From assembly GCA_964343195.1 (NCBI GenBank), contig CAYFIR010000035.1, positions 1 through 51,881 of the forward strand: a DNA stretch of 51,881 nucleotides, read 5' to 3'. The position numbers and the translations under genes were made by a program. The stretch comes from CAYVAP01 sp964343195. GTDB taxonomy: Bacteria; Bacteroidota; Bacteroidia; J057. Below are positions 27,136 through 36,800 of the stretch, in pieces. The notes below the pieces were generated by a model that had not been told where the DNA came from, ran no database searches, and saw only the letters and a list, made by a program, of their open reading frames with translations. Numbering within the stretch: the first letter of the stretch is position 1; each line of letters starts with the position of its first letter.

Positions 27136-29883
27136 ATGAACCCAGAACCATCCTCCCAAGATGAAAAGCTTAATGAAATAGGATCGTCTGTAAACTCCTC
27201 TCCCTCTGATAATGGTGGGGGATCGACGGTGAGTTCGGAGCCATCTACTCCGGATCCCCTTCCTTTGAATGGGGTTGGGGAGGACTTCCTTCGCCCTATC
27301 CAGTTAGACCGCCCTGATGTTGAGCAGCTCAAGCGCCAAATCTTTTTTGCGGTTCGGAATTATCCAGACCAAGCTTATCAGCAATATGAGTCCTTGCTAG
27401 GAGAGCAGATGGGCTATTATGACGAGTTGGCGACTGTGGTATATACCCATCATGAAAATTACCGCAAACTGTACACGCCTCAGCAGCATCTTATCCAAGA
27501 AAAAGTGAGGCAGAAGGAAGCTGAGTTGACAGCGCATTTGGGGGAACTGTCTGAGGTAAAAGCTGAACGAGAAAAACTGGAGGAAGAGGTCGAATTGCAG
27601 AAGACAAAGCTTCGGGATGCTTTGTTAAAGATCGGGAAGGCCAAGCAGAGCCTGATCATGGATCGTATCCAGGAAGCCGGTAAGGAGTTGGAGGGGCATT
27701 TCACCAATACCAACCAATTGTCTGATCGGAAACAGGAGCTCAGCCAAAAGATGTATCAAAATCGGGCTGAGGTATTTCAAAAGCGAGTCAATCGCTTTGA
27801 GCGATTGTTGGAGACCTTTGGAGGAGAACTGGAAGCTATTCGCGCAAAACTTCCTTTCGGAGAAGGCATCAACGCTTCGTTTTTCCAGCACTTGCTGCGC
27901 ATGGGGATTGTGCTGGCAGGTGCAGCAGGGTGGTTTTTTGCTACCTATGCGGTAGCTCAACACATGGGGAATTCTGATTTTGTGTCGCTTGCCTTTGCTA
28001 AGTTGATCATGGCGGGGAGAACCCTCTTCCCTGATCAACCATTTGCTGCTATGGGATTTAACTTTGGTATTTATGTATTGGTGGCCCTGTTGATATTGTG
28101 CATAGTGTGGCTGGGACACGTAATGCTCAAACAAATTTCTCCAGATTATAAGAGAGAGCAGAACGCGAAGAAGAGAAAAACAAAGAAAAAAACAGAAGAG
28201 GAGGAAAATAGTCTGGCGCTGGAACTAGGAGAAGGTAACAGTATCTTTCGGACGAAAATTGAATCCAATAATCTGTTTGTATTCTTGGTGCAGTTGGTTC
28301 CAATCATTCTCATTTTTGGGGTGATCTTGACGGCCATTTCCATTTCAGTGACTCCTGACGAGCTGAACGATCTCTCTATCTCTCTGGCTGGTCAAGTAGT
28401 GGGTTTCTCGATATCTATCGGAGTATCTGGTTTTGTGTTGGTTTATCTGTACTTGGTCATTGAACCCCGGATCATCCGGAAAAACAATAAGGGCAGGGAG
28501 GCGAAAGCAACCGAGCAAGCAGTTGTCGTGCAAGACAGTAAGTCTGGTAAAAAAGCTGAAGAATCAACCAGGGGTCAGTCATCTCACCACACAGGAGGAA
28601 TCCAGGGAAAACTGCGGCACAGTCTATCCAAAAACTGGGAGCTAGCAGTGTTACTTGGCTTGTTGGTCATAGGTTTATTGGCCATGGTGAGTGGATGGGC
28701 AGATAATCGTTGGGTAGCCAGTAGTGTATTTGGGGTATTGGCCCTTTTCACTGGTTTTATAATTGCGTATGGTGTTCGCTACCAAGGACTGGTCTCTTCC
28801 TTTTATGAGATAGAGCGTAGGCATAAGGAGTTAAGCTATGCCATCTGGGCCAATGACGCTGCTCAGCCCTTGCCCATAGTGAGTAGTGACTTCGCTCAGT
28901 TCAGAGAGCGCATGAAAGAGCTCAATGATCAGTTTTATCAGTTGGTTCACAATCGAAATGAGCAGGCTTTGGCTGCTTTGGGGTACTACCCTGTGCGGAA
29001 GAAGGGTAGTTTTCATGTTTCTGGAACAAACATGGTTTCTCAAGGGACGGCCAACCAAAACGAGAAACCGAGTTGGGCACGTCGAGTCTTACATTACTTT
29101 AATCTGGAGGCGGAGCCAGCGAAACCAGAAGAAAAGACTTTGTGGGTAGAGGAGATTGAATTACCCAGCGTTTATTTCATTTCCGAGGCAGAGAAGGACT
29201 ATTTCCCAGAGTTGGCGACTGAGCTACAATATGAAGTTTCTGTATATATCCAGAAAGCTCGAGCTCTGAAGTCCAGGAAGGGATATGAAAGGAGGTTACT
29301 CAACCACTCAACCGATCGCTGTGTAAAGCTCAATACTGAGATTGACAAGTTACATGAGCGGGTGCAGGAATTGAGACACAAGCGCGAGGAACATCACCGT
29401 GTTTTTCTGAAGGAAATCGAGAATATTCGCAAGATGAAAGGACTTGTAAGGCATGCCCTTGCGGATGGATATGACCTGGCTTTGACGGTACTAGAAGAGG
29501 ATAAAAAACTTGAAAAGTTCCGCGCCAATATGAACAAGACGCTGCGCGAAAATGGGCTGGAGGGATCTTCTTCTCAATATCCTCCTACTCAATTATCTGC
29601 GGTGGAGGAGTCCTCTATAGCTGCGCAAAATGGAGAAGGTAGCAATGAAGAAGAGCAATCATCAGAGGTGGAACTGGATGTAGTTGAAAACGAAGATTTG
29701 AGCAGTGATTTGTCCCCTTACGAGAATGGGGAGTCGGGCGATCCTGACGAGGTGGCCTTTGGTGGGCCTGAGTCACTATCTGTCTTTCCATCCCAACCGG
29801 ATGATGTCAGAGAAAGTGAGGAGGAACAGCCATCTTCTGATTCAGAAGATGAGCCCGACGACACTACTCCAAATATAAACTGA
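27136..29883 (+). CDS. Large multi-pass membrane protein with coiled coils, unknown family
   Basis: This 915-aa protein has a disordered, S/P-rich N-terminus (1-50) and a long coiled coil (about 115-235). Six hydrophobic segments follow at about 252-275, 309-331, 379-404, 417-441, 502-521 and 527-549. A second helical, charged region with coiled-coil character lies at about 685-810, and the acidic tail (820-915) is rich in S, E and D. A lysine-rich loop near 340-355 is probably cytoplasmic. No enzyme motif is visible. The TGA stop overlaps the ATG of the next gene by one base (ATG within TGATG), so the two are translationally coupled. The third gene encodes a lipoprotein. I recognise no family. 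The design, coiled coils on both sides of a membrane block, recalls sensors that gate a membrane response, but that is only an analogy. Confidence 0.8.
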   Translation: MNPEPSSQDEKLNEIGSSVNSSPSDNGGGSTVSSEPSTPDPLPLNGVGEDFLRPIQLDRPDVEQLKRQIFFAVRNYPDQAYQQYESLLGEQMGYYDELATVVYTHHENYRKLYTPQQHLIQEKVRQKEAELTAHLGELSEVKAEREKLEEEVELQKTKLRDALLKIGKAKQSLIMDRIQEAGKELEGHFTNTNQLSDRKQELSQKMYQNRAEVFQKRVNRFERLLETFGGELEAIRAKLPFGEGINASFFQHLLRMGIVLAGAAGWFFATYAVAQHMGNSDFVSLAFAKLIMAGRTLFPDQPFAAMGFNFGIYVLVALLILCIVWLGHVMLKQISPDYKREQNAKKRKTKKKTEEEENSLALELGEGNSIFRTKIESNNLFVFLVQLVPIILIFGVILTAISISVTPDELNDLSISLAGQVVGFSISIGVSGFVLVYLYLVIEPRIIRKNNKGREAKATEQAVVVQDSKSGKKAEESTRGQSSHHTGGIQGKLRHSLSKNWELAVLLGLLVIGLLAMVSGWADNRWVASSVFGVLALFTGFIIAYGVRYQGLVSSFYEIERRHKELSYAIWANDAAQPLPIVSSDFAQFRERMKELNDQFYQLVHNRNEQALAALGYYPVRKKGSFHVSGTNMVSQGTANQNEKPSWARRVLHYFNLEAEPAKPEEKTLWVEEIELPSVYFISEAEKDYFPELATELQYEVSVYIQKARALKSRKGYERRLLNHSTDRCVKLNTEIDKLHERVQELRHKREEHHRVFLKEIENIRKMKGLVRHALADGYDLALTVLEEDKKLEKFRANMNKTLRENGLEGSSSQYPPTQLSAVEESSIAAQNGEGSNEEEQSSEVELDVVENEDLSSDLSPYENGESGDPDEVAFGGPESLSVFPSQPDDVRESEEEQPSSDSEDEPDDTTPNIN

Positions 29884-31493
29884 TGGCTACAATCCGATTG
29901 CTCATACGCTTGTGGAGACTCCTCAGGCGATCGCCGTTAAAAAAACAATTTGCCATGCAAGAAAGCCCTAAAACGGATCAAAAAAAATCAGGGTGGTGGA
30001 GCCGTCTGGTGAGTTCTCTTAAGAGAGGCACTAGCCCGAAGGCTCCTGAAGAGGTAATCTTGGAAGAGATATCCCAGGATGGACGTGGAAGTGTGAATCA
30101 AGCCCCTTTGGTACGCGGTGAAAATACGTTGCAAGAAGTGTTTGATTCAACTACTAGTGAGGCCCCTGATAATCAAACCCGTATCCAGGTGATCAGTTTT
30201 CATCAGATGGTTGAGATACTGGGCAATGAACTCTTCAAAGAGGGACAACATGATGGAGGACTTGGGTTGACTGGAGAGTATGCCGTAGCATTGGCAAGGA
30301 ACCATGTGGCTAACTTACGCGGTCGGGTGGAGGAAAAGTATCAAAGTATCCTAGCCCGGCTTCATGTTAGGCAAAAGCGAGTCAACGAGATCAAGCAAAG
30401 GGCAAAGGAGCGTTTTGAGCAACATGACAAGTTCTTGAATGAAGGTTTTGAGAATAAACATAAGTACTCGCTTCTAATAGGAGTAATGTACCTCTTGATC
30501 GCGGTCTTCCTGATTCTTGCCGATATCCCTCTGGCACTAAAGCTGACGCAAGAGGGCTTTGATCTCAACTACGCCATGGATGAAGAGGCTGAGATAAGTA
30601 GACTATTTGTCAATACTATTTTAGTTTTACAGCAGAATTGGGAAGTATTTATTCTAGCAGCAGGGATAGCGCTTTGCACTATATTTATAAAGTCATTGTA
30701 TGATGAGTATGTTTCTCCCTCACCTGCAAAGCTCTTGCCTTACAAACGGGCTGGCCTTTCTGAGGATGAATATGAACGAAATAGGCACCACGTTGATAAG
30801 GTGCTAAAAAGACGTGATAATCTAAAATTGGGGATTTTAGCTTTTCTCCTATTTACGATTTTTACTCTTGGGATATTTCGCGCATTTCATACACCAACCT
30901 TGGAGGATGCGAGTGGGGCAAAGGTGTTGATCAGTGGTTTAACATTCATTTTGATCACTTTGATTTTTCCAATTATCGGTGGAGTGATCTTTTCCTTAGG
31001 ATTAGAAAGTTTCTCCAATTTTTTTAGAGCTCTATCCTATAGGTGGAGTATTAGTCGTATGCAGCGTAGCTACGATCATGCAATTAAAGATTCGTCAGAA
31101 GTTTCGGAAGACATTGAAGTGGTAAAAACTCTTCTCGAATGGTGTCAGAAAGAGGAGTTTTATAAGCAGTACTTCAATTATTTTCTGTCGAAATATCGCC
31201 ACGGCTATGAATACGGATACCTGATGCCAGACGCTTACAATAACGGACAGGATCCTTTTGCCCGGGCCGAAAAGCTAAGGAATAAAAAGATATCCCGGCA
31301 GGTGTTTTCTGCAATAGGGAGAGGCGATAACCCTACGCTTAGTCGACTAGATACGCTGCTAGCCTCTTACCCCATAACTGGATCGTTAGAACCCGAGGAT
31401 ATCGTCGAGGATGCTCCAGGTGAACCTAGCTCAGAACCTAACTCCAATATTCATGAACCCGATTCTCAAGATGATCCAAGTGATAAGAATTAA
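29883..31493 (+). CDS. Multi-pass membrane protein, unknown family
   Basis: This 536-aa protein has a basic N-terminus and a helical region with coiled-coil character (about 135-190). Four hydrophobic segments follow at about 195-218, 252-270, 314-333 and 348-373. A soluble C-terminal region then follows and ends in a D/E/S/P-rich tail, as in its upstream neighbour. Start choice is uncertain: the first ATG overlaps the upstream stop by one base, and an ATG 24 codons later is also possible. The shared architecture (coiled coil, membrane segments, acidic tail) suggests the two proteins form one membrane complex. The end overlaps the likely start of the lipoprotein gene. No known family was recognised. 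Confidence 0.78.
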   Translation: MATIRLLIRLWRLLRRSPLKKQFAMQESPKTDQKKSGWWSRLVSSLKRGTSPKAPEEVILEEISQDGRGSVNQAPLVRGENTLQEVFDSTTSEAPDNQTRIQVISFHQMVEILGNELFKEGQHDGGLGLTGEYAVALARNHVANLRGRVEEKYQSILARLHVRQKRVNEIKQRAKERFEQHDKFLNEGFENKHKYSLLIGVMYLLIAVFLILADIPLALKLTQEGFDLNYAMDEEAEISRLFVNTILVLQQNWEVFILAAGIALCTIFIKSLYDEYVSPSPAKLLPYKRAGLSEDEYERNRHHVDKVLKRRDNLKLGILAFLLFTIFTLGIFRAFHTPTLEDASGAKVLISGLTFILITLIFPIIGGVIFSLGLESFSNFFRALSYRWSISRMQRSYDHAIKDSSEVSEDIEVVKTLLEWCQKEEFYKQYFNYFLSKYRHGYEYGYLMPDAYNNGQDPFARAEKLRNKKISRQVFSAIGRGDNPTLSRLDTLLASYPITGSLEPEDIVEDAPGEPSSEPNSNIHEPDSQDDPSDKN

Positions 31494-32319
31494 GCCTTTT
31501 CATGGTCTGCGTATATGCTGTGCATTGGCCGTAGCTTTTTTGGTGGTTGCTTGTGGGGGCGAAAGGAGCGACAGCAGTTCGTCGCGTGTAAAAAAGAAGA
31601 AAGACTATTCCGTCAACGTCGTTTTGTGCGATCTGACAGCATCGTCAATTAATGACAACATAGACAGCATAGCCAGTCGAGCGGCTCAGATCATCTATGC
31701 GCTGCCCCAACCGGGAAAGATTGTTTTTCTTCCGGTGGAAGAAGATATCTTTGTCGATCCGCTGCTATCATTCGAAAAGGTAAAGGTGCGTCCGAAAAAG
31801 CCTTCAGAGCGAGATGCTTTGGAGGAGGCCTATCAGAAAGGTGTGGAAGAAAAAGCGGAACTCATCAAAGCCGCTATCTTAGCAGAGTACCAACGCATAG
31901 AGAATGAATTGGGAGAACGTGACCCTGCTCGTAGTTGTATCGTCAATTACATTGAGCGGGCCAATGACTTTTTTTTGAAGGAGACCAGGGATACAACTGA
32001 GCGGAAATACACCACGAGACTGTTTATCCTCTCAGATATGGTAGAAATATGCAATTATTCGGGTCTTAACGGCTCCAGGATAAGATTTACTCCTGGTAAT
32101 GAAAGAGCAGTCCAGGAAGCGGTAGATAATTATCAACCTGACTTTGACCTGAGCTACCTGGATGAGGTTTATATACTTGCATTCACTAATACCGATTTCG
32201 ACCGTTCTAAGAAACTGGCTTCGGTGGTGATCAAGAACCTTTGGGAAGACATTTTTACGAAGCTGAATTATAGAGATGCTGGGTTATTGTCTTTTGAGCC
32301 AATGGTTCCCAAGTTTTAG
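31471..32319 (+). CDS. Lipoprotein with von Willebrand factor A-like domain
   Basis: This protein has about 282 aa. The N-terminus is a lipoprotein signal: basic residues, a hydrophobic stretch, then the lipobox VVAC followed by GG, so it is predicted to be lipid-anchored outside the inner membrane. The mature part begins with VVLCDLTASS, which has the position and spacing of the first metal-binding loop of VWA domains, with Thr in place of the middle Ser. A strand ending in LFILSDM near residue 185 fits the later VWA core strand and acidic loop. The start at 31471 gives a normal signal length; ATGs at 31453 and 31411 are also in frame. It overlaps the upstream membrane gene by 23 bases. A periplasmic partner for the two membrane proteins is the natural reading. 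The VWA call is moderately sure. Confidence 0.7.
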   Translation: MIQVIRIKPFHGLRICCALAVAFLVVACGGERSDSSSSRVKKKKDYSVNVVLCDLTASSINDNIDSIASRAAQIIYALPQPGKIVFLPVEEDIFVDPLLSFEKVKVRPKKPSERDALEEAYQKGVEEKAELIKAAILAEYQRIENELGERDPARSCIVNYIERANDFFLKETRDTTERKYTTRLFILSDMVEICNYSGLNGSRIRFTPGNERAVQEAVDNYQPDFDLSYLDEVYILAFTNTDFDRSKKLASVVIKNLWEDIFTKLNYRDAGLLSFEPMVPKF

Positions 32320-32361
32320 GCCCTTGGCAAAAGGAAACGGATCGAGTTTGGGCATCCTAAA
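32315..32361. terminator. Possible bidirectional terminator between convergent genes
   Basis: TTTAGG (32315-32320) plus CCC can pair with GGG (32350-32352) and CCTAAA (32356-32361), with a small bulge. The hairpin contains the stop codons of both convergent genes. It has T-rich sequence on the left side but no long T run. The call is tentative. Confidence 0.35.
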
Positions 32362-33817
32362 TCCATAGCCACTCCCGTTCTAAATGATACTCCCGAAACA
32401 CTTCCTCCCATTGCTCAGCGGCACCTACCCGGAATTGCGTTCCCTGCTCCAACGGATACTCCTGATCTTCCTTCCATGAGTAAGATAGCCAGTTATAGCT
32501 ACCTAGGATATACCAACTCTGGTCACAAAGGAGTCGCTTGCGATGGGTGCCCTCATGCGGAATCCCCTCCTGCCGGAAATGATCGGGTAGAAACACCAGC
32601 TTCATATGGCCTGGATTTCTTTGGGCCATATCCTCCAGTTGACTTAGAATTTTGGGATGATCCCCGTTTTCTCGCTTCTGCCTAAGACCAATACCGTAGA
32701 GGATGCACACCTGTACCTTCTTTTGTACCAGTTTCCTAATGGCAGGAAGGTATTCTCGGGTTACATACTTGATCCAGGGACTTTCGATCAGGAGAGCTTG
32801 CTTGGCGTTCTTCAGTGCCCATATTAGCTGCTCTTTCATGTCGAAGGTGCTGAGCTGCTGGTAGGCTTCTGGCCCCACTTGTTTTTGTAAGTGTTCTACC
32901 TCCTGAGCTACTGCTTCAAAGGCCGGGCGTTCCTCTCGCACATCCTCCGCTTCCTCTGGTTCTGTGAACAGTTGGGGATTTTCCTGCCATCGTTTTTCCA
33001 TCGCCTCGCCTTCGGCTTTCAACTCTTTGCCTGCTGCGGTTACGAGGATCAGTCGAGGCGATTCGTTCTCGTCTTCAGCAGGGACAAAGGGTAGCGCCAG
33101 TACCTCCCGGTAAAAGACTTTGGAGAACTCGATGCTCCGCTTGGCATCAGCCAGGTCTACCAGTTGTTGGTCCTCATATTGCTGCTGAAAGCAATCCGCC
33201 AGGGCTTCCCAATTTTGTTGCAAATAGGGATTGGTAGGGCGGGTGAATGTTGGGCGAAACAACTCGTTTTCCTCTGCTGACTTCAGTTCACCATCGGGCA
33301 GAATCCGCTCCTCACGCAGCCCATCTATGAGGAAGGAGAAAGTCTCTATCCGTGTTTCCGGGATGTAGTCGTTGGCCTCAACGAATCCCTCTCCCTTGGC
33401 CGTAAGGTATAGGGTATCGTCTGTGCGCCGTGCTATCAGTCCCTCTTCTCGTAACTTGGTCAGTTCATCCAGCAGGAAATCTTCTGCGTCTAGTCCCAAA
33501 AACTGCGCGATGCTCAGGCGGGTAGCTACCCCTTCCCGAATCAACCCCAGCATAATCAGATGAGCTTCCGCCATCCAGTCGTCAGGTTTCCCGCTGACAA
33601 GCACAGACAGCTTTACCTTTACATACGGGTAACGGATCGGATGCACATCGACGAGTTGGAAGGTCTCTCCCAAGTGATTCCTGAACCGTCGGTAGATTTC
33701 GCTTCTACTCGCTGGAGAAGGCTTGTGTCTGCGACTCCGGTTGGCGTGTTGCAGTTCTTGCCCTTTTGTCTGAGGACGTCGGTTCTGGCTATTTCTTTTC
33801 TTCCTACGCTTACTCAT
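32357..33817 (-). CDS. mkoB: PLD-family nuclease of Mokosh type I (MkoB-like)
   Basis: This 486-aa protein has a basic, Q/R-rich N-terminus (1-40). A middle part follows that may contain a winged-helix region around 85-135 (repeated L/E/D pattern ending in LTAKGEGFV). The C-terminus is phospholipase D-like: a strand LLIESPWIKYV near 340-350, then HRKRLLCD near 421-428, which fits H-x-K-x4-D, followed by YILGSYNW. PLD-family proteins in defence act as nucleases that often dimerise, because one chain supplies one HKD motif. The kinase-helicase gene upstream on the same strand ends 4 bases before this start. Mokosh type I consists of a kinase-RNA helicase fusion plus a PLD protein, and this pair matches. 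The symbol rests on that gene pairing. Confidence 0.74.
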   Translation of the reverse strand: MSKRRKKRNSQNRRPQTKGQELQHANRSRRHKPSPASRSEIYRRFRNHLGETFQLVDVHPIRYPYVKVKLSVLVSGKPDDWMAEAHLIMLGLIREGVATRLSIAQFLGLDAEDFLLDELTKLREEGLIARRTDDTLYLTAKGEGFVEANDYIPETRIETFSFLIDGLREERILPDGELKSAEENELFRPTFTRPTNPYLQQNWEALADCFQQQYEDQQLVDLADAKRSIEFSKVFYREVLALPFVPAEDENESPRLILVTAAGKELKAEGEAMEKRWQENPQLFTEPEEAEDVREERPAFEAVAQEVEHLQKQVGPEAYQQLSTFDMKEQLIWALKNAKQALLIESPWIKYVTREYLPAIRKLVQKKVQVCILYGIGLRQKRENGDHPKILSQLEDMAQRNPGHMKLVFLPDHFRQEGIPHEGTHRKRLLCDQSWYILGSYNWLSYSWKEDQEYPLEQGTQFRVGAAEQWEEVFREYHLEREWLWI

Positions 33818-33821
33818 GGGC

Positions 33822-36800
33822 TTATATCAGGTCTTCAGGTTGCTGGTAAATCAATCCTTGCGCATGAAATTGCTGTACGACTTGCTGAATCAGGCTGGGT
33901 TTGGTTTCACCATCCTCGTCTATCCCTCTGGCATATCGGACAAAGGACGCATTGCCTACTAAAATCAACCAGCTTTGGGTACGGGTTAAGGCTACATTTA
34001 TACGATTCAGGTTGGTCAGGAAGCCCAGGCTCCCGCCAGTACCTCCTTCACTACGTACTATGTCAAAGATGACAATCTGACGCTCTGCACCCTGAAAGCG
34101 ATCCACGGTAGAAACCGTCAGGTTTCCAGCCCCTTGCTCATCCCAGCGAACATGTTCAAATGATTGCTGGCGCAGTTCTGCCGTAATCTGAGCTGCCTGC
34201 TGCCGATAGCCGGTGATAACGGCGATGCTACAGGTGGCAATACCTGCTTGTTGGTCCAGTCGCTTGAGTAGCTCAATGATCAATCTGGCGCTACAGGGGT
34301 TATAGGGACTATGGCCATTGACCTTGTGTTGGTGATCTTCCTGCTTCGAGATATCCAGCATACATACAGGCAGCCCCGCTTTGGGCTTAAAAGGCAAGGC
34401 TGTACCAGCCTCTTTGTGCGACCGTAGCCGATCCTCATACACGTTCCGTGAGATGATCTTACCTAGTGCATCAGGCATCCGAAATTGGGTGTCCAGCATT
34501 TCTTTGTAGGCTTCGGGCGCTTCTTCATACATCTTCTGGAAGAGGCTGGGCTTGTTGTAATACACCTGATCAAAGTCCAGGTCTTGTTCTTCCCGATAGC
34601 TGGCATCTAGCGACTTTTTGACTTCATCCGTAGCCGTTACCAGGGGAGGCAATTGCTTGTGGTCTCCCACCAAGACCAAGTTGCGCCCCATGTTGAGCGG
34701 CACCAGGGATTCTGCCGGGGTGGCCTTAGCCGCCTCGTCCATAATGACATAGTCAAATTCGAATGAGTAGTTGCGGTACTTACTGGATGCGATGTGGTTA
34801 CAGGTGGAACCAATGACATTGAGGCTACCGATCAGCTTTTGCTGGAGGGAATCATTGCGTTTCGCTTGCTGTAGTAGTTTTATCCAGCGTTGATGCAAGC
34901 CTCCTAAAACGCGGTTTTGCTGTTGTTTAGAGGGTATTTTTGCCATCAACACCTTCTCAAAGGCTTCTCGACTGTCCAGGGCTTTGATTAGGTCTGCATT
35001 GGCTTTTTTACCGTACTCAAGGATTTTGGCAAGTCTACTTTGGGTATCGTCCCAATTCAGGCCTTTTTGTAACGTTTCGGAGCAATGCTTAAGAATCGGA
35101 TTCATTTCTCCAACATCGCTATATTGCTGTTTAAAGTGGCGTTCACTCTTTTTCTGGGCATCCTTTGCCCAGTTTTGCGCTGCTTGATCAAAGGTTTTTT
35201 GTTTGATCTGGGCATGAGCAATCCGGTCTGACTTTCCCAGGCGAACCATGCGCACTGATTCCCGATCCAACAACTTCTCCAGCACATTATCTACCGCCAC
35301 GTGGGTTTGGGAAGTAACCAAAATCCTTGCCTGCGGGTCTTTCCGCAGAATTTGCAGAATCATCTCTGTGATGACGGTCGTTTTACCCGTTCCAGGTGGG
35401 CCTTGGATCAACGTAATGGGTGGACGAAACAGGACTTTCTGAACTGCTTCTTCTTGGGCCGACTCTAACGATTTGCCGCCTAGCGGCTTCACGCGTTCTT
35501 CGATTAAATAATCATTATCGGGTAAGTTGGAAGCGTGAAAGAGGTAAGCCCGCAGATCTGGATTGACGATGAGCCCTTTTTCAAAATCAGCCAATGCACG
35601 TTTCTGCCGCTCATACTGGACGATTTGCAGTTTGATGCTCTCCTGCAATTTGCCGTTCTCTGGAATGCTTTCGTAGTCTCCTACAAAGTCTCGAACCACC
35701 AACTTGCCTTCCTTAGCGTCAAAGTTGACCGGCACACCAATGCCTTGCTCTTCCCCTCGGGCATTTTGCTGATAGCCTTCCAGGGTGAGCTCGACAGATT
35801 GATCTTTGCGTCGGCTCTCTTTGGACTTCTCAATGAAATCATGAACGAAAATCCAAGGCTTATCTGCTTTATCCCCTTCCAGTTTTAAAAAGAAAGCGAT
35901 TTCGTTTTGCTGAATACGTTCTTTACGGGTGTACGTGGCCTGAAAAGCATGCTTCTGAATGTGATCAATCTCTGCCTCCAACAGACGCCGATAATCACGG
36001 AGAATATCTTTCTGTGCACGCTTAAGCTGATAGGTAGGGGCCTGGCTTTTCGCCGAGAGAAAATATTGCTCAAATAGAGTCGTAACATCGAAGCGTTCAT
36101 TGGCTTCCATGCTGCTACTCAATGGGCCAGGAAGGAGTTCCCCATTCTCCCATACATGCTTCCACTGCTTAGTCTCACCATCAGTCAGATTATCTATCCG
36201 TTTTAACTGATGCACACGGATTTGCTTACCGGCCTTATCAAGAAATCCCTTTCGAATAAAAAAGTTAGGAGAAGCCATGCGAAAGGTGATGTCTCCCTCT
36301 TTGCCCAGTTTGTCATCTACAGATACTTTGAGTGATTGTTCCTGGCTATCGCGCAACAAGGCTTCCATGTCCTCAATAGAAAGCCCACTAACGGTCTCTA
36401 TTGCAATGGTTTTTTCTGGGACAAATAGTAGAGATTTGATGCTCTCTTCTAACTCCGTGGTCAGTTCTGAATAGCGCGCGTATCGTTTTTGCGGATCATG
36501 CGCCAGGCAGCGCCGAAACACCGCGAGCAGCCCTTCTAGTTTTCCTAGTTCTCCGTAAGTACGCTCAAAAGCTTCTAATCTGCGATCAATATTATCGCTC
36601 TCCTCAAATAGCTTGGCTCCGATCAATGCGTACAACATACACAGCGCCAGGCTGTACTGATCAGTTAGCCGTTTGTTGCTTGCTTCATTCTTGATCACCA
36701 CCTCTGGGGGCGCATAAGTAGAGCTATATTGATTGACGGCTACTTCAGTGGAAAGGCTCTGCACCAGCGACGCAATCCCAAAGTCGATCAGGATGGCTTC

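Noticed and set aside
27136..32319. Zorya (ZorA/ZorB) for the membrane genes
   Set aside because: No MotA-like or MotB/OmpA-like pattern was seen, and no ZorC/ZorD gene is nearby. The third protein is a lipoprotein with a VWA-like loop.
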